This document shows positions 1 through 5,154 of a DNA stretch of 5,597 bases, piece after piece (within the stretch, counting starts at the first letter, position 1; the number at the start of each line of letters is the position of its first letter). The stretch is from Elusimicrobiota bacterium (GTDB lineage Bacteria > Elusimicrobiota > Elusimicrobia > Elusimicrobiales > UBA9959), in NCBI GenBank assembly GCA_030639665.1, contig DAOWCC010000156.1, positions 1 to 5,597 of the forward strand, in the 5' to 3' direction. The translations under genes were made by a program, and so were the position numbers. The notes beneath the pieces are model-generated. The model worked only from the letters and a program-made list of their open reading frames with translations, was not told where the DNA came from and made no database searches.

Positions 1-33
1 GCATGAACTTCGTTCATTTAGAATAGCGTTCGC
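1..33. repeat. Palindromic repeat, copy 1 (truncated by window start)
   Basis: This stretch matches 183-215 at 29 of 33 positions in the same orientation. Its core is the hairpin ATGAAC-TTC-GTTCAT at 3-17. In copy 2 an outer stem encloses that core; here only the right arm of the outer stem (GCGTTCG, 26-32) is visible, and its partner would lie before position 1. A separate small hairpin, ATTGGC-ATTC-GCCAAT, follows at 44-59. Seen directly; no function is known to me. Confidence 0.75.
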
Positions 34-43
34 AATTTCTTAT

Positions 44-59
44 ATTGGCATTCGCCAAT
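44..59. repeat. Small perfect hairpin
   Basis: ATTGGC and GCCAAT form a 6-bp stem around the 4-nt loop ATTC. The GGCATTCGCC core also occurs at 207-216 inside copy 2 of the palindromic repeat, so this is probably another piece of the same repeat family. Confidence 0.5.
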
Positions 60-146
60 TAAACAACTAGGAGCTCAGGGGTTCTATTGATTAAAATTTT
101 GTGGGTTTTATGGGGGGGTATTAATTATTAAGAGTTTAAAAAAAGC

Positions 147-173
147 TGGTGGACCTGAGGGGGATCGAACCCC
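147..173 (-). pseudogene. tRNA-Ala 3'-end fragment (acceptor, T arm and CCA)
   Basis: These 27 nt are identical to the 3' end of the intact tRNA-Ala at 325-400: CCA tail, discriminator A, 3' acceptor strand and nearly all of the T arm. Identity stops abruptly one base short of the start of the T stem, and no anticodon arm, D arm or 5' acceptor strand follows. It cannot make a tRNA. A perfect copy of a tRNA 3' end is the classic form of a tyrosine-recombinase attachment site, but only 151 bp separate it from the intact gene and no integrase is present, so partial tandem duplication is an equal alternative. Confidence 0.8.
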
Positions 174-182
174 AGGACGAAT

Positions 183-215
183 GCATGAACTTCGTTCATT
201 TGGAACGGCATTCGC
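183..215. repeat. Palindromic repeat, copy 2
   Basis: This is the second copy of the element at 1-33. Its full fold is visible: an outer stem CGAATGC (178-184) with GCATTCG (208-214) encloses the hairpin ATGAAC-TTC-GTTCAT (185-199), with an 8-nt bulge on the right side. It starts ten bases after the tRNA 3' fragment ends. The distance between the two copies (182 bp) nearly equals the distance between the two tRNA 3' ends (178 bp), so repeat and tRNA end were probably duplicated together. Confidence 0.75.
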
Positions 216-234
216 CATCTTCTTAATGCTGAGA

Positions 235-277
235 GTGGACTGGGCTGACGAAGGTTTGCTATGGACACCCATCAGTG
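235..277 (+). repeat. Diverged repeat A, inverted partner of 465-507
   Basis: Starting at GTGGACTG, these 43 nt match the reverse complement of 465-507 at about 31 positions without gaps. Shared blocks include GTGGACTG, AAGG, TGCTA and GGACACC. The two copies flank the intact tRNA-Ala in opposite orientation. No open reading frame or known RNA family is evident. Confidence 0.6.
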
Positions 278-324
278 TTCAAGCTCAGGGCTTCGATAAA
301 TAAATATTTTGGATTAATAAAAGT

Positions 325-400
325 TGGTGGACCTGAGGGGGATCGAACCCCTGACCTCCTGCATGCCATGCAGGCACTCTCCCAGCTGAGCTACAGGCCC
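325..400 (-). tRNA. tRNA-Ala (anticodon GGC)
   Basis: The minus strand folds into a complete 76-nt tRNA. The acceptor arm GGGCCTG pairs with CAGGTCC and includes the G3-U70 wobble pair, the main alanine identity element. The D arm follows, then a 5-bp anticodon stem CCTGC/GCAGG around the loop ATGGCAT (anticodon GGC, reading GCC and GCU), then a T arm with the standard TTCGATC loop, discriminator A and an encoded CCA. It points away from the phosphorylase gene. It is the only intact tRNA here, and partial copies lie on both sides (147-173 and 511-531). Confidence 0.97.
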
Positions 401-464
401 ATATTTTCAAATCTAGATAATACTTTGTGAGAACAATTTTACAAATTACTGTGGGCTTCGGTCT

Positions 465-507
465 CGCTGTGAGGTGTCCGTAGCAGTCCTTTGATAGAAC
501 AGTCCAC
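465..507 (-). repeat. Diverged repeat B, inverted partner of 235-277
   Basis: Read on the minus strand, this begins GTGGACTG and matches repeat A at about 31 of 43 positions. It also sits in a longer fold: GTGGGCT (451-457) can pair with AGTCCAC (501-507) as a 7-bp stem with one G-U pair. It starts three bases after the tRNA 5' fragment at 511-531, so the two may have moved or been duplicated together. Confidence 0.6.
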
Positions 508-510
508 GTT

Positions 511-531
511 TCCCAGCTGAGCTACAGGCCC
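511..531 (-). pseudogene. tRNA-Ala 5'-end fragment
   Basis: These 21 nt are identical to the 5' end of the intact tRNA-Ala: the whole 5' acceptor strand plus the first part of the D arm. After that the sequence changes to repeat B and no anticodon or T arm follows, so it is not a functional tRNA. Some similarity may continue on the upstream side of the tRNA start (GCCCAT, then an AT-rich stretch with AAATCTA), suggesting that the copy also took some flanking DNA. Confidence 0.75.
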
Positions 532-779
532 ATGTTTGATAGGAACAAATCTACTACTTACTATATTTTAAGAAAATTAGAGTTTAATCTCAAGTCTTAT
601 ATTTTTTATCTTCTTTTAAAAATTGTCGTTGCTGTCGCATTGTCGTACTGCCAAGCTGCTTGCCCCTCCGAAGCTTGTTAGCGTAGGAGGGGCGAGTTAT
701 AGTGATTTATCACCTTCTGTTTAGACTTCAAAATTATGTAAAATAGCTCTTGTTGTAATTAAAAATAAGGCGGTTAATA
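532..779. other. Intergenic region between tRNA remnants and glucan phosphorylase
   Basis: No coding frame is supported here. It contains an AT-rich part (about 540-620), three closely spaced GTCG-led short units (625, 634, 642), a GC-rich hairpin (659-696) and a short palindrome GTGAT-TT-ATCAC (702-713) that could be a protein-binding site. TATGTA at 735-740 could be a -10 box for the phosphorylase, but I see no convincing -35 box at the right distance. Confidence 0.4.
659..696. repeat. GC-rich 11-bp hairpin
   Basis: CTTGCCCCTCC (659-669) pairs with GGAGGGGCGAG (686-696) with one G-U pair, around a 16-nt loop that contains AAGCTT. A smaller hairpin CAAGC-T-GCTTG (652-662) overlaps its left edge. 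It is not a terminator, since no T tract follows on either strand. Its high GC stands out from the surrounding AT-rich DNA, which suggests a dispersed intergenic repeat or a leader structure for the phosphorylase transcript. Confidence 0.6.
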
Positions 780-3332
780 ATGAAAATCCATTCTTTTAAT
801 GTTGTGCCAAATCTTCCCGACAATTTAAAAGTTCTCAATAAACTTGTTAATAATATGTGGTTCGCTTGGAATTGGGATGCCATAATGATGTTTGTCAGCA
901 TGGATGAAGATTTATGGCATGAATCAAAAAGAAATCCCAAGTGGATTTTGGGAGCCTTATCTCCCGAGCAAATAAAAGCATTGAGTGAGGATGCCAATTT
1001 TATTAAGAGTCTTGAAGATGTGGATAAAAAATTTGAAACTTATATGAATTATAAGGATACATGGTTTAATACTCATCATACGGCCTCGGAAAAAAATATG
1101 AGCATCGCGTATTTTTCCATGGAATACGGAATTGGAGAGGGGCTTCCCATTTATTCGGGCGGTCTTGGTATGCTCTCCGGCGATCATATGAAAACCGCCA
1201 GTGATTTGGGCCTGCCTTTGGTCGGAGTGGGACTTTTATATAAAAAAGGTTATGTTAAACAAGTTCTAAACCGCGATAATTGGCAGGTTGAAACCTATCC
1301 TGAAAATCAGTGGCACAGTATGCCGGTTCAAGTTGTTAAAGATTCTTCGGGTAAGCCATTGCGAGTTGAAGTTGAAATAGACTCGGAAAAAGTAAAAGTG
1401 GGCATTTGGCGCGTGCCTGTAGGCAGAACATCTCTGTATTTGCTGGATACCAATCTTCCGGAAAATTCTCCTGAAAAAAGAGTTATAACCGAACAATTAT
1501 ATGGCGGTGATAGGGCAAATAGAATAAGCCAGGAAATAGTTCTTGGAATAGGCGGAGTTAAAGCTCTCGCGGCCATGGGTATTAAACCTACGGTTTATCA
1601 TGTGAATGAAGGACATTCGACATTCCTTTTGTTTGAAAGAATAAAGCAGATAATGAAAGAAAGAAAAGTTTCTTTTAAAGAGGCTAAAGAAACCGTTTGG
1701 GCATCTTCCGTCTTTACCACTCATACTCCCGTTATGGCCGGTAATGAATATTTTGATTTTGATTTGGTTAAAAAGTATATGGAGTCCTATTGCAAAGATT
1801 TGGGAATAAGTTTTGCCGAGTTTTTGGAAATAGGAAAGGAAGAAGAAACCTCAATGGGTTATTGTATGACGGTTGTGGCTATGAGGCTTTGCGCTTTTGT
1901 TAATGCTGTCAGTCATCTTCATAAGGATGTTTCCAAGGACATGTGGCATAAATTATGGCCCGGTCTGCCGAGATACGAGGTTCCTATCGACGGAATAACA
2001 AATGGCGTTCATATTTCTTCATGGATTAGTCATGAACATCAAGATTTATATAAAAAATCCATACCGCCGCAAGAGGCTGAGAAAGACAGTTTTAACAATT
2101 TGAATTGGGAAAAACTTGGCGATATGGATGATAAAGAACTTTGGGATGTTCATATGGCGAGAAAAAAGAAGCTCATTAAGCTTGTTCGAGGGCGTCTTAA
2201 GAATCAATATAAAAGATTGGGCGCCGATCACACTATTTTAGATGAAATAGATAATATTCTTCATCCTGAATATTTGACTATCGGTTTTGCCAGGAGGTTC
2301 GCGACCTATAAAAGAGCCACTCTTATAATGAGAGATATGAAAAGACTTGCCGAAATTGTAAATAGCAAAGGAATGCCGGTGCAATTTATTTTTGCGGGCA
2401 AGGCTCATCAAGCTGATTCAAGCGGTAAAGAATTTATTAAGGAAATAGCTCAGTATAGTATGGATAAGAAATTCAACAATAGAGTTATATTTGTGGAAGA
2501 TTATAATATGAATGTTGCCAGATATATGGTGCAGGGGGTTGATGTATGGATGAATAATCCGATAAGACCTTTGGAAGCGTCGGGAACCAGCGGTATGAAG
2601 GCTGCCATAAACGGTGTATTGAATCTTTCGGTGCTTGATGGCTGGTGGGAAGAAGGATATTGCCCTGAGGTTGGCTGGGCTATAGGCGGCAGTGAGCATT
2701 ATAAGGATGATGAGGAAAGAGATTATGTGGAATCGGAGGCAATTTATAATCTTATTCAAAAAGTTATAGCTCCTTTATATTATGAGCGCGGACCTGACGG
2801 TTTGCCCCATGAATGGATGAAGATGCAGAAAAGTTCAATTAAAAAACTTATTCCTCAATTTAATACGGGCAGAATGGTTAAAGAGTATTATGATAAGTTT
2901 TACATAGTCGCGCATAATGCCGATAAAAAACTGCATGATAAGGGGAAACTTCCTTTGATAGCCGCTTGGCGCAAGAAAATTGAAGATAATTGGCAGCATG
3001 TTAATGTCGCCGTGGATTCTTTTAAGCCTGAAATGGAGATACATTTGGGGCTTAAAGTGCCGGTTAGAGCCATTGTTCATTTGGGCGCTTTAAGCGTGGA
3101 TGATGTTGATGTCCAATTATATATCGGGGACGCGGATGGGGAATCAACATTTAAAAACGGTAAAACCATTTCCATGCAATATGATTCTCGAGATGGAGAC
3201 GCCTATGTTTTTAAGCGGGATGTTGAATGTCTTGAAAGCGGCAGGCACGATTTTGCCATAAGAGTTATGCCCAAACATAAGGATTTGGTTCATCCATATA
3301 TGCCTTTATTTGTTAAATGGAATGAAAAATAG
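780..3332 (+). CDS. glgP: Alpha-glucan (glycogen) phosphorylase, GT35 family with N-terminal DUF3417
   Basis: This cytoplasmic, pyridoxal-phosphate-dependent enzyme removes terminal glucose from glycogen or maltodextrin as glucose-1-phosphate. At 850 residues it has the usual length of the bacterial DUF3417-type branch. Residues about 10-105 form the DUF3417 region. Core motifs follow in order: YFSMEY (111), GGLGMLSGDH (127), HVNEGHS (274), TTHTP (313), and IGFARRFATYKRA (501), whose R506 and K511 align with the phosphate/cofactor-binding Arg and Lys of animal phosphorylase. The block EASGTSGMK (599-607) ends in the cofactor lysine K607, with E599 at the expected spacing. The last 100 residues look beta-rich. 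The ATG follows TAAGG (766-770) at 9 nt and begins the conserved N-terminus. No residue looks missing. The branch includes enzymes with glycogen, starch or maltodextrin preference, and the substrate cannot be told from sequence. No other glycogen gene is in the window and no terminator follows before the cold-shock promoter. Confidence 0.96.
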   Translation: MKIHSFNVVPNLPDNLKVLNKLVNNMWFAWNWDAIMMFVSMDEDLWHESKRNPKWILGALSPEQIKALSEDANFIKSLEDVDKKFETYMNYKDTWFNTHHTASEKNMSIAYFSMEYGIGEGLPIYSGGLGMLSGDHMKTASDLGLPLVGVGLLYKKGYVKQVLNRDNWQVETYPENQWHSMPVQVVKDSSGKPLRVEVEIDSEKVKVGIWRVPVGRTSLYLLDTNLPENSPEKRVITEQLYGGDRANRISQEIVLGIGGVKALAAMGIKPTVYHVNEGHSTFLLFERIKQIMKERKVSFKEAKETVWASSVFTTHTPVMAGNEYFDFDLVKKYMESYCKDLGISFAEFLEIGKEEETSMGYCMTVVAMRLCAFVNAVSHLHKDVSKDMWHKLWPGLPRYEVPIDGITNGVHISSWISHEHQDLYKKSIPPQEAEKDSFNNLNWEKLGDMDDKELWDVHMARKKKLIKLVRGRLKNQYKRLGADHTILDEIDNILHPEYLTIGFARRFATYKRATLIMRDMKRLAEIVNSKGMPVQFIFAGKAHQADSSGKEFIKEIAQYSMDKKFNNRVIFVEDYNMNVARYMVQGVDVWMNNPIRPLEASGTSGMKAAINGVLNLSVLDGWWEEGYCPEVGWAIGGSEHYKDDEERDYVESEAIYNLIQKVIAPLYYERGPDGLPHEWMKMQKSSIKKLIPQFNTGRMVKEYYDKFYIVAHNADKKLHDKGKLPLIAAWRKKIEDNWQHVNVAVDSFKPEMEIHLGLKVPVRAIVHLGALSVDDVDVQLYIGDADGESTFKNGKTISMQYDSRDGDAYVFKRDVECLESGRHDFAIRVMPKHKDLVHPYMPLFVKWNEK

Positions 3333-3343
3333 GTTAAATAGGG

Positions 3344-3371
3344 TTGTAATCGAGTTTGTAAATGATATAAT
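3344..3371 (+). promoter_or_regulatory. Sigma-70-type promoter for the cold-shock gene
   Basis: TTGTAA (3344-3349) and a perfect TATAAT (3366-3371) are separated by 16 bp, predicting a start near 3378. This lies just after the phosphorylase stop codon, so the cold-shock gene probably has its own transcript with a leader of about 60 nt. Confidence 0.75.
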
Positions 3372-3379
3372 AGTAGTAA

Positions 3380-3408
3380 GCGTAAATATCATTTATGATG
3401 TTAAACGC
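3380..3408 (+). promoter_or_regulatory. Stem-loop at the 5' end of the cold-shock leader
   Basis: GCGT (3380-3383) pairs with ACGC (3405-3408), and after a small internal loop AATATCA pairs with TGATGTT around the loop TTTA, about 11 pairs in all including one G-U. It begins within a few bases of the predicted transcription start. Leaders of cold-shock mRNAs are known to be structured and temperature-responsive in other bacteria; a role in mRNA stability or cold induction here is inference. Confidence 0.5.
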
Positions 3409-3440
3409 CCTAAGTATAAATTAGAGAGGTAAATTAACAC

Positions 3441-3644
3441 ATGACAAAAGGTAAAGTAAAGTGGTTTAACGACAAAAAAGGGTTCGGTTTTATCGTTCCC
3501 GACGATGGTTCTAAAGAACTTTTCGCTCACCATTCTTCAATTCTTGGTGACGGATTCAAAACTCTTTCCGAAGGACAGGAAGTGGAATTTGAAACTGAAA
3601 ACACAGATAAAGGCCCCAAAGCTATCAACATCAAAAAAGCTTAA
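3441..3644 (+). CDS. csp: Cold-shock-domain protein, CspA family
   Basis: This small cytoplasmic protein binds single-stranded RNA and DNA and acts as an RNA chaperone that melts secondary structure, often at low temperature or in growth transitions. At 67 residues it is a single cold-shock domain of normal length. KVKWFNDKKGFGFI (5-18) holds the first strands and the RNP1 motif KGFGFI; LFAHHSSI (27-34) is RNP2. H31 replaces the more common Phe of RNP2, a substitution found in other family members. The ATG is preceded by an AGAGAGG Shine-Dalgarno sequence (3423-3429) at 11 nt. The gene has its own promoter, a structured leader and a strong terminator. Whether it is cold-induced or constitutive cannot be told from sequence. 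Confidence 0.96.
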   Translation: MTKGKVKWFNDKKGFGFIVPDDGSKELFAHHSSILGDGFKTLSEGQEVEFETENTDKGPKAINIKKA

Positions 3645-3666
3645 GTCTCTTATTTGAGTTATCAAG

Positions 3667-3702
3667 ACCGGCTTCGTTATTAAACGAAGCCGGTTTTTTT
3701 TT
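3667..3702 (+). terminator. Strong intrinsic terminator of the cold-shock gene
   Basis: A perfect 12-bp stem, ACCGGCTTCGTT with AACGAAGCCGGT, encloses the loop ATTA and ends in a run of nine T (3694-3702). It starts 22 bases after the cold-shock stop codon. Confidence 0.95.
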
Positions 3703-3730
3703 ATTTTAATTTGCTTTAGCAAATTAAAAT
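3703..3730. repeat. Perfect AT-rich hairpin after the terminator
   Basis: ATTTTAATTTGC and GCAAATTAAAAT form a perfect 12-bp stem around TTTA, starting at the base after the terminator's T run. It could be a second weak terminator, but no T tract follows on the plus strand. More likely it is a palindromic repeat or part of the hairpin cluster at 3667-3809. Confidence 0.6.
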
Positions 3731-3731
3731 A

Positions 3732-3755
3732 ATCCGCCGAGTTGTAGTGGCGGAT
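3732..3755. repeat. Short GC-rich hairpin
   Basis: ATCCGCC (3732-3738) pairs with GGCGGAT (3749-3755) around a 10-nt loop. It has no T tract. It is the third of four hairpins between the two convergent genes. Confidence 0.5.
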
Positions 3756-3774
3756 AATAAATGCAAAGTAAAAG

Positions 3775-3809
3775 AAAATAACCCTCCACATATTGTGGCG
3801 GGTTATTTT
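3775..3809. terminator. Bidirectional terminator between convergent genes
   Basis: AAAATAACCC pairs with GGGTTATTTT, and inside it CCACA pairs with TGTGG around TAT, with one T/C mismatch between the two stems. T-rich tracts flank the stem on both strands. It lies 25 bp beyond the stop codon of the minus-strand gene and should end that transcript, while also stopping any read-through from the cold-shock gene. Confidence 0.8.
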
Positions 3810-3834
3810 TTTATAGACAGTATGTATATGTGTG

Positions 3835-4989
3835 CTATTTATGCTTTTTAGAACCGGCTTTTTTATTTGTTTTATATAGTATTTTTCTTGTGGTAAACTT
3901 TGGGGACTCGTTTTTGTCCCTAATCTTTTTTCCGTAAAAAGCAATCATTTTAATTCTTTTTTCGTATATCCAATTTGCTTTTTTATCAACTTTTGTTTGA
4001 TAGTGATATTCGTAAACAGGTTCCAAGGAATCAGCGGTAAAAAAAAGTTCGGCTTTTTTATTTCCTTTTTTATCATAGTAAGTTTCTATTTTGGATTGTA
4101 CGGCCTCCACATCGTCATAAATAATTTCTTCTTTTTTTCTAAGAGTATAATCGTTTCTAAAATCAGTGATTATTTTTTTTGTTACCAGGTCATGTTCGTT
4201 TGTAATGGTTAGAGTTTCCGTTTTAGTGGCATTATTAAAAGAAAATTTTTCTTTTTTAGCGAGGGTATCGGTAAAATCATATTCAATCCTTTCTTTGAGT
4301 TTTCCATTTTTATTGTAGTCGAAAGTTTTTTTATTCTCCAGTTCTCCCAGAGAATTGAAAGCATATTGATTGGTGATTTGTTTTTTCTTATTAAGGACAT
4401 TAAAATGGCTTTTCAAAAGATAGGCTTGTTGTTTATTTGAAAAAGCTTTTTCCGTATTATAAACATAGGTTATGGCTATTTCTTTTTTTCTGAATTCCTT
4501 ACAAAAATCTCTGATGATATCGGCATCTTCAATCAAAAATGTTGTTTTAATAGTTTTCTTGGATGTTTTTCTTGAACATAAAGCTTGTGAATATTGAGGG
4601 GTTTTATAAATATATTCGAATTTGGATTGAAGCAGACCTTTGGAATATTTTTTATTTTCCAATAATAAGCCCTCTTTATTATAAATCAGGACATTTTTGG
4701 ATAGGGCTTTTCCCATAAACCATGTTTTTCCTTTTTTCCGGGTTTGATGTTTGATGGTTTCTATTGTTTTAATATTACCCTTTAGTTCAATGTTTTTAGT
4801 GATATTCTGAGCGAATAAAGGTATTTGCAATAACAAGAATAGTGATGATATAAGAGTTATAATTTTCACCCTACCACCTGCTTGCCCGCTATAAGCGGGC
4901 GTGTATTTCTCTAGATTATTCTGTAAAGAATAATTCAGTATAGATGTTTTTTGATTGTCCTTTGGACAATAAGTAGGTGGTAGGGTCAT
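3835..4989 (-). CDS. Secreted protein of unknown function with an element inserted after its start codon
   Basis: I do not recognise a named family. Counted from the ATG at 4989 it has 384 residues. Residues 42 to about 60 (KIITLISSLFLLLQIPLFA, then Q) are a clear signal peptide, so the mature protein is probably exported. The rest is lysine-rich and predicted beta-rich, with loose repeats such as YNKEGLL, NSLGELENKK, YNKNGKL and YDKKGNKK, resembling MORN- or YD-like strands of surface proteins. The ATG at 4989 has a GGAG Shine-Dalgarno sequence (4995-4998) at 5 nt. Residues 2-41 come from a 119-bp palindromic element (4868-4986). Without it, ATG would be followed directly by the signal peptide. 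A GTG at 4869, created at the element's edge and preceded by AGGTGG, is an alternative start giving 344 residues. A still longer frame from TTG at 5079 runs through another hairpin and is unlikely. Runs of A in coding sequence are frequent. It ends at the terminator 3775-3809. Confidence 0.8.
   Translation of the reverse strand: MTLPPTYCPKDNQKTSILNYSLQNNLEKYTPAYSGQAGGRVKIITLISSLFLLLQIPLFAQNITKNIELKGNIKTIETIKHQTRKKGKTWFMGKALSKNVLIYNKEGLLLENKKYSKGLLQSKFEYIYKTPQYSQALCSRKTSKKTIKTTFLIEDADIIRDFCKEFRKKEIAITYVYNTEKAFSNKQQAYLLKSHFNVLNKKKQITNQYAFNSLGELENKKTFDYNKNGKLKERIEYDFTDTLAKKEKFSFNNATKTETLTITNEHDLVTKKIITDFRNDYTLRKKEEIIYDDVEAVQSKIETYYDKKGNKKAELFFTADSLEPVYEYHYQTKVDKKANWIYEKRIKMIAFYGKKIRDKNESPKFTTRKILYKTNKKAGSKKHK
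4868..4986. mobile_element. Cloverleaf palindromic element inserted in frame after a start codon
   Basis: A perfect 12-bp terminal inverted repeat, ACCCTACCACCT (4868-4879) and AGGTGGTAGGGT (4975-4986), encloses three perfect hairpins. These are GCCCGCT-ATA-AGCGGGC (4884-4900), ATTATTCT-GTAA-AGAATAAT (4915-4934) and ATTGTCC-TTT-GGACAAT (4954-4970). Together they give a four-way, tRNA-like cloverleaf. On the minus strand the left flank ends in the gene's ATG and the right flank begins G-AAA-ATT; with a 1-bp duplication of G the insertion is 120 bp, exactly 40 codons with no stop. It encodes no transposase, so it would have to be mobilised in trans, like MITEs, REP elements or the in-frame Rickettsia palindromic elements. 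Only one copy is visible here. Confidence 0.7.
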
Positions 4990-5019
4990 AAAATCTCCAA
5001 CTGGTTTTTTAGTGTTCGT

Positions 5020-5062
5020 CCCGTCATTTTGAGATAATATTCTTATTGTCTCAAAAAGCGGG
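5020..5062. repeat. Long hairpin in the gap upstream of the secreted-protein gene
   Basis: CCCG (5020-5023) pairs with CGGG (5059-5062), and after a small internal loop a 12-bp stem (5027-5038 with 5045-5056, one G-T pair) closes around ATTCTT. Its left side, CCGTCATTTTGAGA, resembles the CGTCATT-GAG type of short palindromic intergenic repeat found in many bacteria (from memory, not searched). It would lie in the leader of the minus-strand mRNA. Confidence 0.6.
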
Positions 5063-5085
5063 GTTTCTAGGATGTTCAAAAATAT

Positions 5086-5114
5086 ATTATACTTAATAGA
5101 ACTGATTTTTCACC
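5086..5114 (-). promoter_or_regulatory. Possible promoter of the secreted-protein gene
   Basis: The minus strand has a perfect TATAAT (complement of 5086-5091). The hexamer at the expected -35 distance (GGTGAA, 5109-5114, 17-bp spacer) matches the consensus poorly. The predicted start near 5079 would give a leader of about 90 nt containing the 5020-5062 hairpin. On the plus strand TATACT (5088-5093) overlaps it and could serve the DUF3467 gene. Confidence 0.35.
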
Positions 5115-5154
5115 ATAATTAATTTAACTACGCCAAACTAACGGAGGTTTTATC

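Noticed and set aside
112..118. Run of seven G as a functional signal
   Set aside because: A single homopolymer run without partner G tracts or conserved context; it may even be a length error.
147..531. A split or intron-containing tRNA-Ala assembled from the 5' fragment (511-531) and the 3' fragment (147-173)
   Set aside because: The acceptor strands are complementary, but no anticodon arm exists in either fragment and an intact tRNA-Ala lies between them; split tRNAs of this kind are not expected in bacteria.
147..531. A tmRNA (ssrA) gene, because of the Ala-type acceptor arm and separated ends
   Set aside because: The 5' end does not match the tmRNA 5' consensus and no tag reading frame ending in an Ala-Ala-type tag is visible between the ends.
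1..531. CRISPR array
   Set aside because: Repeats are only two copies each, of differing types and imperfect, without regular spacers, and no cas gene is present.
2418..2759. 113-residue minus-strand frame inside the phosphorylase gene
   Set aside because: It is antisense to the most conserved part of glgP, including the cofactor-lysine motif, and has no independent support.
3537..3944. 135-residue minus-strand frame overlapping the end of the cold-shock gene
   Set aside because: It crosses both terminators and lies antisense to csp; it is a chance frame.
3997..4212. 71-residue plus-strand frame rich in Phe, Ile and Val
   Set aside because: It is the antisense of a lysine-rich coding region, which always yields Phe-rich frames; no ribosome-binding site or promoter is seen.
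3835..5079. Full-length 414-residue frame starting at TTG 5079
   Set aside because: The extra 30 residues are the translation of a hairpin, there is no Shine-Dalgarno sequence before the TTG, and it overlaps the likely promoter; ATG 4989 is far better supported.
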